Assembly (NCBI RefSeq): GCF_947493765.1
Contig: NZ_CANLSZ010000005.1
Span: 1-64,000 of the forward strand
Length of the DNA: 64,000 nucleotides
Source: an uncultured Arthrobacter sp.
GTDB taxonomy: Bacteria > Actinomycetota > Actinomycetes > Actinomycetales > Micrococcaceae
Direction of reading: 5' to 3'
The notes under the pieces were generated by a model. It was not told the origin of the DNA. It did not search any database and was given only the letters and a program-made list of their open reading frames with translations. Positions 1 through 10,335 of the stretch are shown here, one piece after another (the stretch's first letter is position 1; the number at the start of each line of letters is the position of its first letter). The position numbers and the translations under genes are program-made.

Positions 1-77
1 GCCACAACTACCGGCTCCGCATGCTCCTCGCCGCCGGCGGCCTCAAACAATGACCCCCACCAAATGTCCGAAGAGCC
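1..77 (+). mobile_element. Right end of an ISL3-like insertion sequence (transposase C-terminus plus terminal inverted repeat)
   Basis: Frame 3 opens with the tail HNYRLRMLLAAGGLKQ followed by a stop at 51-53. The tail resembles the end of ISL3-type transposases (remembered family pattern, not searched). The bases after the stop run to GAAGAGCC at 70-77; read from the other strand this begins GGCTCTTCGG, the style of terminus known for ISL3 elements. At base 78 a serine recombinase reading frame resumes in mid-domain, so 77 is the likely IS boundary. The left end and the 8-bp target duplication (expected copy at 78-85) cannot be checked because the element extends out of the window. Confidence 0.45.
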
Positions 78-1139
<1,062 letters not shown>

Positions 1140-1231
1140 ATGCCGCCGGAGAAGGAACATCCTCACAGCAACCGTCCAAGACTAGCCGAGGATCAGCGGC
1201 GAGGAAAACCGGCATCGACCCGGACGACGCC

Positions 1232-3154
1232 TCAGACCAGCGAGTCCTTCCACGCCGCATGGAGTGTGGCGAAGCGTCCTGAACCGCCGATGAGCTCGTC
1301 CGGCGTGCCGTCCTCCACCACCCGGCCGTCGTGCACCACGAGGACCCGGTCCGCGATGGCGACGGTGGAGAGCCGGTGCGCGATGATGAGCGCCGTCCTG
1401 CTGCCCAGCAGCTTCTGCAGACCCTCCTGCACGAGCCGCTCGCTGGGGATGTCGAGGGAGGACGTGGCCTCGTCGAGGATCAGCACGGCCGGGTCCGCGA
1501 GGAACGCCCGGGCGAAGCTGATGAGCTGGCGCTGGCCCGCCGACACGCGGCCGCCCCGCTTGTTGACGTCGGTGTCGAAGCCCTCGGGGAGGTCCAGGAT
1601 GAACTCCTCGGCCCCGACGGAACGCGCGGCCGCGACGATCTCCTCCCGGGTGGCCTCGGGCCTGCCGAGGGCGATGTTCTCGGCCACGGAGCCGGTGAAG
1701 AGGAAGGCCTCCTGCGTGACCATGACGACGGCCCGGCGCAGATCGTCCGGTGCCAGCTCACGCAGGTCCACGCCGTCGAGCGTGAGACTGCCCTCGGAGA
1801 CGTCGTAGAAGCGGGCGATCAGCTTGGCGAGTGTCGACTTGCCGGCGCCCGTCTGCCCCACGAGCGCCACGGTCTGGCCCGCGGGGATGGACAGGTCCAG
1901 ACTGGGCAGCACCACCGGTCCGTCCCCGTACCGGAACTGGACGTCGTGGAAGGCCACGGCGCCGCGCGGCTCCGGCAGCGGCACGGGGTTCCCCGGCGGG
2001 CGGACCGTGGGGATCTCCTCGAGGAGCCCGGAGACCTTCTCGAGCGCGGCGGCCGCCGACTGGAACGAGTTGTAGAACATGGCCATCTGGTCCACGGGCT
2101 GGAAGAAGCGCTTGCTGTAGAGCAGGAGGGCGAGCAGGGCTCCCACCTCCAGTGAGCCGCCCAGCACGCGGAAGCCGCCGACCACGAGCACGGCGGCGAC
2201 CGTCACGTTGCCGATCAGGACCAGTCCGGGCTGGAAGACGCCGTTGAGATTGATGGACCGGACGGTGACCTTCCGGTAGTCCTCGGCCAGCTCGTCGTAG
2301 CGGCGGGCATTGACGGCCTCGCGGCGGAAGGCCTTCACGGCGCGGATGCCGGTCATGGTCTCGATGAAGTGGACGATCAGCTTCGCGGACACCACCCGTG
2401 ACGCCCGGTAGGCGAGCTGGGAGTGCCGCTGGTACCAGCGGGCCAGGAGGAACATGGGGACGGCCGCCGCGAGGATGAGGAACCCGGTGCGCCAGTCGAG
2501 CGCGAAGATGGTGACCGCGGTGAAGACCATGAAGATGGCGCCCGAGGCCAGGGAGCTCACGCCGGAGTCGAGCAGTTCCCGCAGCGCCTCGAGATCGGAC
2601 GTCTGCCGGGAGATGATCCTGCCGGAGGTGTACTTCTCGTGGAACTCCAGGCTCAGTCGCTGGGTGTGGCGGAACACGCGGACCCGCAGATCGAGGAGCA
2701 TGGCCTGGCTGAGCCGGGCCGTGGCGCGCAGGTACCCGGCGGTGAGGACCCCCGCGAGGACGGCGGCCACCAGATACGTGCCGCCTCCCACCCAGAGCAG
2801 CACCGGGTCACCGGCGAGCAGTGCGGGCAGGGCCCGGTCGATGCCGAAGGCGATGATGGCCGGACCCGCCACGCGGGCGGCCTGCGAGATCACCACCAGC
2901 AGGACCGTCCAGATGAACTGCCGACGGTTCGGCCGGATCAGCGAGCCCAGGAGCCGGAACGATCTCGACCGGACGGCTCTGCTCTGCGCCCGGTCGAGGA
3001 CGACGTCGTCCTCGTTGCGGACGCCGGGGGAGCCCTGCGGCTCGCGGTCCCGGCCCGGGCCGATCCTGTTGTCGGCTTTCTCCCTGTCCGTGTCCGTGTC
3101 CCTGTCCCTGTCCCTGTCCGACGGCGTCGTGCCGGACGGTGCGGTGCGACTCAT
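1232..3154 (-). CDS. ABC transporter, fused permease-ATPase, consensus half of a heterodimeric exporter
   Basis: 640 residues. After about 75 charged residues (including a [10 protein letters not shown] stretch from a hexanucleotide repeat) comes a six-helix exporter membrane domain and then a nucleotide-binding domain: Walker [10 protein letters not shown] near residue 435, a divergent signature VSAGQ near 536, Walker B with catalytic glutamate [11 protein letters not shown] near 558, and switch histidine AHRLS. The ATG at 3154 overlaps the stop of the upstream ABC gene by four bases (ATGA), so the two are translationally coupled. The family comprises type IV (MsbA-like) exporters of drugs, lipids or peptides; the substrate is not visible. 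A much longer open frame to 4165 is only the antisense shadow of the partner gene. Confidence 0.9.
   Translation of the reverse strand: MSRTAPSGTTPSDRDRDRDTDTDREKADNRIGPGRDREPQGSPGVRNEDDVVLDRAQSRAVRSRSFRLLGSLIRPNRRQFIWTVLLVVISQAARVAGPAIIAFGIDRALPALLAGDPVLLWVGGGTYLVAAVLAGVLTAGYLRATARLSQAMLLDLRVRVFRHTQRLSLEFHEKYTSGRIISRQTSDLEALRELLDSGVSSLASGAIFMVFTAVTIFALDWRTGFLILAAAVPMFLLARWYQRHSQLAYRASRVVSAKLIVHFIETMTGIRAVKAFRREAVNARRYDELAEDYRKVTVRSINLNGVFQPGLVLIGNVTVAAVLVVGGFRVLGGSLEVGALLALLLYSKRFFQPVDQMAMFYNSFQSAAAALEKVSGLLEEIPTVRPPGNPVPLPEPRGAVAFHDVQFRYGDGPVVLPSLDLSIPAGQTVALVGQTGAGKSTLAKLIARFYDVSEGSLTLDGVDLRELAPDDLRRAVVMVTQEAFLFTGSVAENIALGRPEATREEIVAAARSVGAEEFILDLPEGFDTDVNKRGGRVSAGQRQLISFARAFLADPAVLILDEATSSLDIPSERLVQEGLQKLLGSRTALIIAHRLSTVAIADRVLVVHDGRVVEDGTPDELIGGSGRFATLHAAWKDSLV
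3081..3120. repeat. Hexanucleotide microsatellite inside an ABC transporter gene
   Basis: More than six imperfect copies of TCCCTG/TCCGTG in a row. On the coding (minus) strand they encode alternating Asp-Arg and Asp-Thr pairs near the protein N-terminus. Because the unit is six bases, copy-number changes alter length but not frame. Confidence 0.85.
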
Positions 3155-4974
3155 GCCACGGCCCCCTCGTCGTCGTGCTCGGACTGCCCTGACCGTTTTA
3201 GGTGCGCCGTCTCCTCGTCGTCGAGGCTCGCGATCACATAGCGGTAGTGCTCGCTGCGGGCGAGGAGCTCGGGGTGGGTCCCGACGTCGGTGATGCGCCC
3301 GTCCTGCAGCAGGGCCACCCGGTCGGCGAGGGCCACGGTGGAGGGCCGGTGCGCCACGATCAGGGTGGTGGTGGACCCGAGCACGGCCCTGAGCCCCTGC
3401 TCGACACGCTCCTCGGTGGCGACGTCGAGAGCCGAGAGCGGGTCGTCGAGGACCAGCACGGTGGGCCGGGCCGCGATCGCCCGGGCCAGCGCGATCCGTT
3501 GCCGCTGCCCGCCCGAGAGACTCAGGCCCTCCTCCCCGATGAGCGAGTCGACACCCTCGGGCAGCGTGTAGGCGAACTGCGCCTGCGCCACCTCGAGGGC
3601 TTCGGCGAGGACGCGGTCGGCCTCGGCGCCGGTGGCCTCCGAGCCCATCAGGACGTTCTCCCGCACCGAGCTGGAGAACAGGGTGGTGTCCTCGAACGCC
3701 ACCGAGACGAGAGTGCGCAGCTCGGCGAGGGAGAACTGCCGCAGGTCCACGCCGTCGATCATGATGCTGCCGCCCGTGACGTCGTAGAGGCGGGGGACGA
3801 GGTGGAGGAGCGTGCTCTTGCCGTTGCCCGTCACGCCGACCAGGGCCATCGTCTCCCCGGCCCGCAGCCGCAGCTCGATGCCGTCCAGGATGTCGGCGGT
3901 GGCCTCGGGGGCGTCGGGGTAACGGAACCGGACGTCGTCGAACACCACCTCGCCCCGCGGCGCAGCCAGGTGCACCGGCTCGGCTGCATCGGTGATGGTG
4001 ATCTCGGCGTCCATGACCTCGTAGTGCCGGTCGATGGCGGTCTTGGCGGTGAAGGTCATCGCCAGCAGCGGGCCGATGAACTCGACGGGCCCGGCGACCG
4101 CCGCGGCGGTGGCGAAGAACGCGACGAGCGCGCCGATGGTCACGCCGCCGTCGGCCGCCAGCCACACCCCGACCACCAGCGAGGCGCCCAGGGCGAGTTC
4201 GGGCAGCAGCGTCACGATCATGGAGAAGTTGGCGAGGGACTTCGCCTTGAAGATCTCGGTCCGGCGGAGCTCCTCGGCCTGCTCCTCGAAGTCCTCGAGG
4301 GCCTCCTGGCTGCGCCCGAAGGCCTTCAGGACCCGGATGCCGTGGACGGACTCCTCGACCGTGGTCGCGAGATCGCCCGCCTGGTCCTGGCTCCTGCGCG
4401 AGACCCGGCTGTAGGAGGTGCGGAAGCGGTAGCCGTAGATCATCAGGGGGACGGCCGCCGCGACGAAGATCAGGGCGAGTGGCCAGCTGGTGAAGAACAT
4501 GATGGTCACGCCCATGACCACGGTCAGCGAGGTCACCACCAGCATGATCAGGCCGAAGGCCATCCAGCGGCGCATCAGATTCAGATCACTCATGGCCCGG
4601 GAGAGCAGTTGCCCGCTGCCCCAGCGGTCGTGGAACTCCACCGTGAGCTCCTGCAGGTGCCGGTAGAAGGAGGTGCGCATCCTCGTCTCGACCGTCGTCG
4701 CCGGGGTGATGACGAACTGGCGCCGCAGTGCCACGAACGTCGCCTCGAGGACCCCCAGGAGCAGGACGACGCCGGAGGCCACCCACACGGTGCTCGCGGC
4801 ACCGCCCTCGGCCAGCACGTCGTTGATGAGGACGCGCAGCACCTGCGGTATGGCCAGGGCCATGACGCTCGCCCCGAGGGCACAGAGCAGACCCAGCAGC
4901 AGGCGCGGCACGATGGGCCTGACATGCGGGTAGAGCCGGGCGAAGGATTCCCGCAGGGTGTTCTGATTCGCCAT
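3151..4974 (-). CDS. ABC transporter, fused permease-ATPase, degenerate-site half of a heterodimeric exporter
   Basis: 607 residues, the first gene of the pair. Six transmembrane helices occupy residues 20-310; the ATPase domain follows with Walker [10 protein letters not shown] near 379, perfect signature LSGGQRQR near 485 and Walker [12 protein letters not shown] near 506, in which the usual catalytic Glu is Asp. The partner has the Glu but a poor signature (VSAGQ). One composite site is therefore consensus and the other degenerate, as in TM287/288, BmrCD and LmrCD. Start ATG at 4974. The promoter is probably just upstream, before the metallophosphoesterase end at 5076. Confidence 0.9.
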   Translation of the reverse strand: MANQNTLRESFARLYPHVRPIVPRLLLGLLCALGASVMALAIPQVLRVLINDVLAEGGAASTVWVASGVVLLLGVLEATFVALRRQFVITPATTVETRMRTSFYRHLQELTVEFHDRWGSGQLLSRAMSDLNLMRRWMAFGLIMLVVTSLTVVMGVTIMFFTSWPLALIFVAAAVPLMIYGYRFRTSYSRVSRRSQDQAGDLATTVEESVHGIRVLKAFGRSQEALEDFEEQAEELRRTEIFKAKSLANFSMIVTLLPELALGASLVVGVWLAADGGVTIGALVAFFATAAAVAGPVEFIGPLLAMTFTAKTAIDRHYEVMDAEITITDAAEPVHLAAPRGEVVFDDVRFRYPDAPEATADILDGIELRLRAGETMALVGVTGNGKSTLLHLVPRLYDVTGGSIMIDGVDLRQFSLAELRTLVSVAFEDTTLFSSSVRENVLMGSEATGAEADRVLAEALEVAQAQFAYTLPEGVDSLIGEEGLSLSGGQRQRIALARAIAARPTVLVLDDPLSALDVATEERVEQGLRAVLGSTTTLIVAHRPSTVALADRVALLQDGRITDVGTHPELLARSEHYRYVIASLDDEETAHLKRSGQSEHDDEGAVA

Positions 4975-5075
4975 GACGTCTTCTCGGTACTCGGTGGTTC
5001 TTGGTGTCCTTCAGCAACGATACTGGGTCGGGACGACCACGGCGCCGGTCACGCGCCGCGGGAGGACCGGTCCGG

Positions 5076-6023
5076 TCAGTCGGTGCTCCGCGGGAGCAGC
5101 GTGAGGAGTACCGCCTCCGGTTTGCAGGCGAAGCGCACGGGAGCGAACCGCGAGGTCCCGATCCCGGCGGAGACATTGAGGGGCACCGTGCGACCCTCGT
5201 GGTCCCACCAGGTCAGGCCGCGGGCGCGCCACGTGGGCAGATCGCAGTTGCTCACGAGGGCTCCGTACCCCGGGACGCGCACCTGCCCACCATGCGTGTG
5301 ACCGGCCAGGATCAGCTCGGCCCCGCCGTCCGTGAAGTAGTCGAGCACCCGCTGGTAGGGAGCGTGGGCCACGGCCACCCGGAGGTGTGGTGCCTCGCGG
5401 GAAGTGCTGCTGCCGGCGGGATAGCCGGCGTACCTGTCCCGGTCGATGTGGGGATCGTCGACGCCGGTGAAGTCGATGCGCATGTTCCTGAAGCCGATCG
5501 ACTGCGAGCGGTTCGTCAGATCCACCCAGCCGGCCGCGCCGAAGGCACTGAACATGTCGGCCCAGGGGAGCTCCTTCGGGGCCTTCTCCTTCAGGGCGAT
5601 CGAGGGGCCCGCGAAGTACCGCAGCGGATTCCTGAGCACGGGTCCGTAGTAGTCGTTCGAGCCGGGCACGAAGACACCGGGTACCTTCAGGAGCGGCTGG
5701 AGGGCTTCGAGCAGGGGTCCCACGGCCTTATGGTGGCTGAGGTTGTCCCCGGTGTTCACCACCAGGTCCGGCTTCAGGTCCGCCAGGCCGTGCAGCCAGT
5801 CGGCCTTCGATCTCTGCCCGGGCACCATGTGGATGTCCGACAGGTGGAGCACCCGCAGGGGTGCCGCCCCCGGGGGGAGGATGGCGAGGGACTCCTGCCG
5901 CACCTGGTAGAGGGTCCGCTCAACGGCCGAGGCGTATCCGAGGGTGGCTGCTGCGGCGGTCAGGGTGAGCCCGGCCGCCCAGCCGAGTGGCGCCCCGTGC
6001 CGGGGTGTCGTGGTCGAAGTCAC
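5076..6023 (-). CDS. Metallophosphoesterase, membrane-anchored (YkuE-like)
   Basis: 315 residues from a GTG at 6023, chosen because GGAGGAAA lies 11 bases before it; an ATG at 6047 (323 residues, overlapping the upstream gene by 23 bases) is the alternative. One hydrophobic segment near residues 15-35 suggests a membrane anchor with the domain outside. Calcineurin-like metal motifs are in order: LSDIH, NTGDN, GSND in place of GNHD, AHAP and GHTHGGQV. Family members hydrolyse phosphoesters with two metal ions; YkuE-type proteins act at the cell envelope. The gene begins one base after the penicillin-binding protein stop, so the two form an operon and a wall-related role is a fair inference. 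Confidence 0.88.
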   Translation of the reverse strand: MTSTTTPRHGAPLGWAAGLTLTAAAATLGYASAVERTLYQVRQESLAILPPGAAPLRVLHLSDIHMVPGQRSKADWLHGLADLKPDLVVNTGDNLSHHKAVGPLLEALQPLLKVPGVFVPGSNDYYGPVLRNPLRYFAGPSIALKEKAPKELPWADMFSAFGAAGWVDLTNRSQSIGFRNMRIDFTGVDDPHIDRDRYAGYPAGSSTSREAPHLRVAVAHAPYQRVLDYFTDGGAELILAGHTHGGQVRVPGYGALVSNCDLPTWRARGLTWWDHEGRTVPLNVSAGIGTSRFAPVRFACKPEAVLLTLLPRSTD

Positions 6024-6024
6024 G

Positions 6025-8301
6025 CTAGCCGTTTCCTCCAAAGTCATTGCCGCCGTTGGTGACGGGTCCTTCCCCAGTGGTACCACCGAGGATGCCGCCG
6101 ATGCCATTCCTGGTGTCGGAGCCGCTGCGTCGTTCGGTCGAGTTGCGCTGCGGGGCGTTGATCATCTTGGAGGGCGGGTCCACGAACGGCTTACCCACGT
6201 AGAGACCGGGGATCTGCTGCATGAAGCGTGCCCAGGAGGGTGCGGCGATCAGCGAGCCGTCGATCTCGGGGTAGATCTGACCGCCGATCTGCAGGCCACC
6301 CAGGCCGCTCTTCTCGCCCTCCTCCTGCCAGTTGCCCACCCAGCTCGCGGTGACCATGCCGGTGTTGTAGCCCATGAACCAGGTCTGCGAGCGGGCGTCG
6401 TTGGTACCCGTCTTGCCCGCCATCGGGATGTCCCCGTACTCGAGGAGCTGACCCGAGCCCTCGCTCATGACCCGCTGGGTGGCGTAGTTGACGCCGCGGG
6501 CCACGTCGGTGGGGATCTTCCGGTCGCAGGAGACGTCGGGAACGGGGTAGGTGGTCCCGTCCACAGCGGCGACGGACGTCAGCGCGCGGGGCTCGCAGAC
6601 CACGCCGTCGTTGGCGAAGCCGGCATAGGCGGTCGCCATGGACAGGGGAGCTGCCTCGCCGCCGCCGCCGATGAGTGCAGCGGGCTGGTAGCCGAAGCGT
6701 TCCTCCTCGCCGTCGGAGCTCTTGGCCTGGTGGACCCCCAGATCGTAGGCGATGTCCCTGATGCGGCAGAGATCCAGCTGCTTCGCGCTGCCCATGGTGA
6801 TGGTGTTGAAGGACTTCGCGAGTCCCTCGAGGACCGTGGTGTTGCGGTAGTTGATGTCGCCGTAGTTCTGCGGGGTGTAGCCGTCCTCCTCCTGGATGAG
6901 GAACTCGCCGCCCGGGGCGCAGCTGGCCTCCCAGGTCTCACCCTGGCGATAGGTCCGCTTGGACCCGTCGATCACCTGGTTCAGGGCCCGGCCGTCCTCC
7001 AGCCAGGCGGCCACGGTGAACGGCTTGTACGTGGAGCCGGGCTGGAAGCCGCCGCCGCCGCCCAGGCTCTTGCTCGGGTCGCCGCCGTCGTACTGGTCCA
7101 CGTTGAAGTTCAGCACGGTGTTGCCCTCGGCCGGCTCCGGATCGAACCGGGTGTTCTGGGCCATCGAGAGGATGTTGCCCGTCTTGGGGTCGAGGCTCAC
7201 GAGGGTGTGACCGACCTTGCCGTCGGTCGTGTCCGGGTCGGCCGTCTCGTTGACGGCGACCTGCGCCGCCTTCTGCACGCGGGAGTCGAGGGTGGTCTTG
7301 ATCGTCAGGCCGGAGCGGAACAGGACCTTCTCGCGCTCGTCCTCGGTCTCGCCGTAGGCGGGATCGTTCATGATCAGGTGGGTCACGTAGTCGCAGAAGT
7401 AGGGTGCCTGGGCCGCGCCCACGCAGCCGCTGAGCGTCGGGGTGATGTCCAGACCGAGATCGCTGGCGATGGCGACGTCGTGCTCCTCCTGCGTGATCTT
7501 GCCCCGGGTGAGCATGGCGCCGATCACGAGGTTGCGCCGCTGGAGCGCCCCCTCCGGGTTCTCCGTGGGGCTGTACAGGGTGGGGCCGTTGACCAGGCCG
7601 GCCAGCAGGGCGCTCTGCTGGATGTTCAGGTCCTTGGCGTCCACGTTGAAGAAGTACTTCGACGCCGCCTGCACGCCGTAGGTGGTGCCGCTGAACTGGA
7701 CGATGTTGATGTAACCCTCGAGGATCTCGTCCTTGGTCAGTTCCTTCTCGACGGCGATGGCGAGCTTCATCTCGCGCAGCTTGTCGCCGACGCCCTTCTC
7801 CCTGCCGTTCAGGACGACCGTGCCGCCGTTCTGCCGGGCGGAGTCGTTGAGCACGTTGGTGACGAACTGCTGGGTGAGTGTCGACGCCCCGCGCCGGGTA
7901 CCACTGGTGACGTTGCTCGCGATGGCGCCGAAGATGCCCTCGAGGTCGACGCCGCCGTGGTCGTAGAAGCGGTAGTCCTCGATGGCGATCAGCGCGTCCT
8001 TCATCTCCGGCGAGACCTGGTCGAGGGTCACGGGCTGCCGGTTCTCCTCGTACAGCGTCGCGATGAGGGAGTCGTCCTTGGCGAGGATCTTCGTCGGCTG
8101 GGCGAGCGCCTCACGCGCCAGCTCCGCCGGCAGATCCTCGAAGAACTGGAGCGACGCCGAGGCCCCGGTGCCTGCCGCGGCGGCGACCGGCACCAGCAGG
8201 CCGGCAGCGAGGACACCGGCGAGACCGCTGATGCCGAGGAAGGCGATGAGCTTGCCGAGTGTGGTTGCAGTGTCGAAGAGGGGGGATTTGCGAGCAGCCA
8301 T
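6025..8301 (-). CDS. ponA: Class A penicillin-binding protein (bifunctional glycosyltransferase/transpeptidase)
   Basis: 758 residues: a short cytoplasmic tail, one membrane helix near 18-42, a GT51 glycosyltransferase domain (IEDYRFYDHGG with the catalytic Glu; GASTLTQQ) and a transpeptidase domain with the active serine in GSTYKPF near 424, SFN near 498 and KTGTN near 630. It polymerises lipid II glycan strands and cross-links the peptides outside the membrane. The C-terminus ends in a Gly/Asn-rich tail with no PASTA domain. The start has a TANNNT hexamer six bases upstream and no Shine-Dalgarno, suggesting a leaderless mRNA. The metallophosphoesterase gene follows directly. Confidence 0.95.
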   Translation of the reverse strand: MAARKSPLFDTATTLGKLIAFLGISGLAGVLAAGLLVPVAAAAGTGASASLQFFEDLPAELAREALAQPTKILAKDDSLIATLYEENRQPVTLDQVSPEMKDALIAIEDYRFYDHGGVDLEGIFGAIASNVTSGTRRGASTLTQQFVTNVLNDSARQNGGTVVLNGREKGVGDKLREMKLAIAVEKELTKDEILEGYINIVQFSGTTYGVQAASKYFFNVDAKDLNIQQSALLAGLVNGPTLYSPTENPEGALQRRNLVIGAMLTRGKITQEEHDVAIASDLGLDITPTLSGCVGAAQAPYFCDYVTHLIMNDPAYGETEDEREKVLFRSGLTIKTTLDSRVQKAAQVAVNETADPDTTDGKVGHTLVSLDPKTGNILSMAQNTRFDPEPAEGNTVLNFNVDQYDGGDPSKSLGGGGGFQPGSTYKPFTVAAWLEDGRALNQVIDGSKRTYRQGETWEASCAPGGEFLIQEEDGYTPQNYGDINYRNTTVLEGLAKSFNTITMGSAKQLDLCRIRDIAYDLGVHQAKSSDGEEERFGYQPAALIGGGGEAAPLSMATAYAGFANDGVVCEPRALTSVAAVDGTTYPVPDVSCDRKIPTDVARGVNYATQRVMSEGSGQLLEYGDIPMAGKTGTNDARSQTWFMGYNTGMVTASWVGNWQEEGEKSGLGGLQIGGQIYPEIDGSLIAAPSWARFMQQIPGLYVGKPFVDPPSKMINAPQRNSTERRSGSDTRNGIGGILGGTTGEGPVTNGGNDFGGNG

Positions 8302-8336
8302 TATTGCAGTTTACAAGCACGCGCTAGGCTTCCCTC
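8302..8336. promoter_or_regulatory. Compact divergent promoter region with two leaderless-type promoters
   Basis: Only 35 bases separate the penicillin-binding protein (minus, start 8301) from the DUF4177 gene (plus, start 8337). On the minus strand TAAACT (8308-8313) ends six bases before the ATG; on the plus strand TAGGCT (8325-8330) ends six bases before the other ATG. Neither gene has a Shine-Dalgarno. Both hexamers fit the actinobacterial -10 pattern TANNNT, which would start transcription at or next to the A of each ATG. Confidence 0.6.
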
Positions 8337-8492
8337 ATGAAGAAATGGGAGTATTCCACGATTCCGCTCATCATCCACGCCACGAAGCAGATCCTGGACC
8401 AGTGGGGCGATGACGGGTGGGAGCTCGTCCAGGTGGTCCCGGGCCCGGACGGCAACGGCCTGGTGGCCTACCTCAAGCGGGAGAAGAACTAG
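8337..8492 (+). CDS. DUF4177-type small protein
   Basis: 51 residues, beginning MKKWEYST and ending KREKN. The pattern WEY...DQWGDDGWELVQVVP, with the motif GWELV, is the hallmark of DUF4177 proteins, whose function is unknown. A TAGGCT hexamer six bases before the ATG suggests leaderless expression. The RidA-like gene begins two bases after the stop, so this is the first gene of a three-gene operon. No membrane or signal segment is visible. Confidence 0.85.
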   Translation: MKKWEYSTIPLIIHATKQILDQWGDDGWELVQVVPGPDGNGLVAYLKREKN

Positions 8493-8494
8493 CA

Positions 8495-8983
8495 GTGGCA
8501 GCTGAAGAAGCCCGGCTTTCCGCGGTCGAAGGGCGGTTGGCGGACCTCGGGATCACACTCCCCGAGGTCGCCGCGCCGGTGGCCGCCTACGTCCCCGCCG
8601 TCGTCAGCGGCAGCTACGTCTACACGTCCGGTCAGCTGCCCTTCATTGAGGGCAAACTCACAGCTACGGGCAAGGTCGGAGCGACCGACGGCGTGGAGGC
8701 GCAGACGGCGTCCGAGCTCGCTGCGACGTGTGCGGTCAACGCCCTGGCCGCCATCAAGAGCCAGATCGGCGATCTGGACAGGATCACGCGGATCGTCAAG
8801 GTCGTCGGCTTCGTGGCCTCCGATCCCTCGTTCACGGGACAGCCGGGTGTGATCAACGGCGCCTCCGAGCTGCTCGGCACCGCCCTCGGCGACGCGGGCG
8901 TGCACGCCCGCTCGGCCGTGGGTGTAGCAGTACTCCCCCTCGACTCGCCCGTCGAGGTCGAGGTCATCGCGGAGTTCGCCTAG
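8495..8983 (+). CDS. RidA-family (YjgF/YER057c) protein
   Basis: 162 residues from a GTG two bases after the previous stop. The Rid fold is recognisable: YTSGQLPF early, the central stretch AAIKSQIGDLDRITRIVKV, and near the C-terminus HARSAVGVAVLPLDSPVEVEVIAE, which keeps the arginine that binds substrate carboxylate in RidA and the late acidic residues. RidA proteins deaminate reactive enamine/imine intermediates from PLP enzymes. At 162 residues it is about 30 longer than E. coli RidA, with an N-terminal extension, so it belongs to a longer Rid subgroup whose substrate is uncertain. It lies between the DUF4177 and NUDIX genes in one operon. Confidence 0.88.
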   Translation: MAAEEARLSAVEGRLADLGITLPEVAAPVAAYVPAVVSGSYVYTSGQLPFIEGKLTATGKVGATDGVEAQTASELAATCAVNALAAIKSQIGDLDRITRIVKVVGFVASDPSFTGQPGVINGASELLGTALGDAGVHARSAVGVAVLPLDSPVEVEVIAEFA

Positions 8984-8986
8984 ACC

Positions 8987-9901
8987 GTGGACCGTCTCTG
9001 CACCCGGCTCTTCCCCATCCCGGCCGACCAGCGCTCTGCCGCGCAGAGCTGGATCGAGCACGGGGAACGCAGCCCGCTGGAGGCCCGGCCGGCGTCGTCG
9101 GTGGTGCTCCTGCGCGACTCCGCGATCGGCACGGAGACGTTCCTGACCTGTCGCCGGGGCCAGTCCCCCCTCGGGGTGATCGGCTTCCCGGGAGGGAGCA
9201 TCGAGGAGTCCGACGACGACGAGCTGCCCTGGTACGGGCCCACTCCGTCGGCGTGGGCGAAGATGCTCGGCATCGACGACCACCAGCTGGCCCGGCGCCA
9301 CGTGCTGTGCGCCATCAGGGAACTGTTCGAGGAGACCGGCGTCCTCCTGGCCGGCCCCGATCCGTCGTCGCTCGTGGAGGGCACGCAGGCCAAGGAGTGG
9401 ATGAAGGCCAGGGAGGCGCTGAACGAGGGTGAATGCACGTTCGCCGACATCCTCCGCCGCCGGGGTCTCGGCGTCCGCACCGATCTGATCAAGCCGCTGT
9501 CCCACTGGCTCACCCCGGACTTCGCCCATCGCCGCTTCGACACCCACTACTTCGCGGCGGCCCAGCCCGTGAACCAGGAGCCGAGCATCCTCGAGAGCAA
9601 GGGCATCTGGGGGCAGTGGCGCTGGGCTGCGCGGGAGATCGACGACCGGGACACCACTGCGCTCGGTGACGCGGTGGCGGAGCCGAACACGATCGGGCGG
9701 ACCCTCAGCGACCTCGCGGTGCCGGCGGTGGAGATCATCCTCGAGAAGATCGGTTCCTCGCGCGGCTGTATCGCCTACCTCTCCCACAAGCGACCGGTGA
9801 AGGTGTACCACCCGGAACTCGCCGAGCAGGACGGCATGCTCATGCTCCAGGTGGAGTGCCCCAAGCTCACCGAGGGCGGCTCGGCGCAGCGCGGGCGCTG
9901 A
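8987..9901 (+). CDS. NUDIX hydrolase with split Nudix box (NUDT19-like)
   Basis: 304 residues, GTG start three bases after the RidA-like stop. The Nudix box is interrupted: GFPGGSIEES is followed by an insert of roughly 30 residues before RELFEETGVLLA. This arrangement is known from the NUDT19 branch, which hydrolyses acyl-CoA/CoA species to 3',5'-ADP and phosphopantetheine compounds. The later motif HRRFDTHYFAA also fits that branch. The exact substrate is inferred. Third gene of the DUF4177-RidA operon; downstream lies a tandem repeat array and convergent crp. Confidence 0.82.
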   Translation: MDRLCTRLFPIPADQRSAAQSWIEHGERSPLEARPASSVVLLRDSAIGTETFLTCRRGQSPLGVIGFPGGSIEESDDDELPWYGPTPSAWAKMLGIDDHQLARRHVLCAIRELFEETGVLLAGPDPSSLVEGTQAKEWMKAREALNEGECTFADILRRRGLGVRTDLIKPLSHWLTPDFAHRRFDTHYFAAAQPVNQEPSILESKGIWGQWRWAAREIDDRDTTALGDAVAEPNTIGRTLSDLAVPAVEIILEKIGSSRGCIAYLSHKRPVKVYHPELAEQDGMLMLQVECPKLTEGGSAQRGR

Positions 9902-10018
9902 GCCCTTCCGTCAGCGGTCTGCTGAGGCGGTCTCGCTGCGGCTCTGTCGGCCGCCGGTCCTCGAAGTCTTCACTGAGCGGAGACCAGCGGTCAGCGCTCA
10001 GTGCAGAACGGCGGGTGG
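9902..10018. other. Intergenic stretch with degenerate relatives of the adjacent 101-bp repeat
   Basis: Between the NUDIX stop and the first clean repeat copy the sequence is rich in short GTCAGCGG/CAGCGG and GGCCGCCGG motifs that also occur in the repeat unit, suggesting decayed copies. No gene is supported; open frames here are repeat artefacts. Confidence 0.5.
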
Positions 10019-10335
10019 TCAGCGGCTGCCGCTCTGGCACGGCCGCCGGTTGGTGCAGTGATGCGCCGGCTGCGGGTTCGCGCATGCTCTGGTCGGAGGT
10101 TGCGCTTTGCCGACCTGCGTCAGCGGCTGCCGCTCTGGCACGGCCGCCGCTCAGCAGCGGTGATGCACCGGCTGCGGGCTCGCGCATGCTCTGGCCGGAG
10201 GTTGCGCTTTGCCGGCCTGCGTCAGCGGCTGCGCTGGCACGGCCGCCGCTCAGCAGTGGTGATGCGTCGACTGCGGGCTCGCGCATGCTCTGGTCGGAGG
10301 TTGCGCTTTGCCGACCTGCGTCAGCGGCTGCGCTG
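10019..10335. repeat. Tandem array of about 101 bp, three copies plus a 15-base fourth
   Basis: Copies start at 10019, 10120, 10222 and (partial) 10321, giving units of 101, 102 and 99 bp. Each opens with TCAGCGGCTGC and contains GCACGGCCGCC, TGCGGGYTCGCGCATGCTC and GGAGGTTGCGCTTTGCCG. Unit lengths are not all multiples of three and copies differ by small indels, so it is not a repeat protein. Within units are short inverted repeats such as CCGCT..AGCGG and CTCTGG..CGGAG. The partial fourth copy is the crp 3' end, including the crp stop codon (10321-10323). Confidence 0.9.

Noticed and set aside
3202-5301. 699-residue plus-strand open frame, and similar long frames opposite most genes
   Set aside because: Shadow frames typical of high-GC DNA; the opposite strand encodes recognisable domains with proper starts.
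9867-10286. Repeat protein read on the minus strand across the 101-bp array
   Set aside because: Unit lengths of 101, 102 and 99 bp are not frame-preserving; the frame is an artefact of stop-poor GC-rich sequence.
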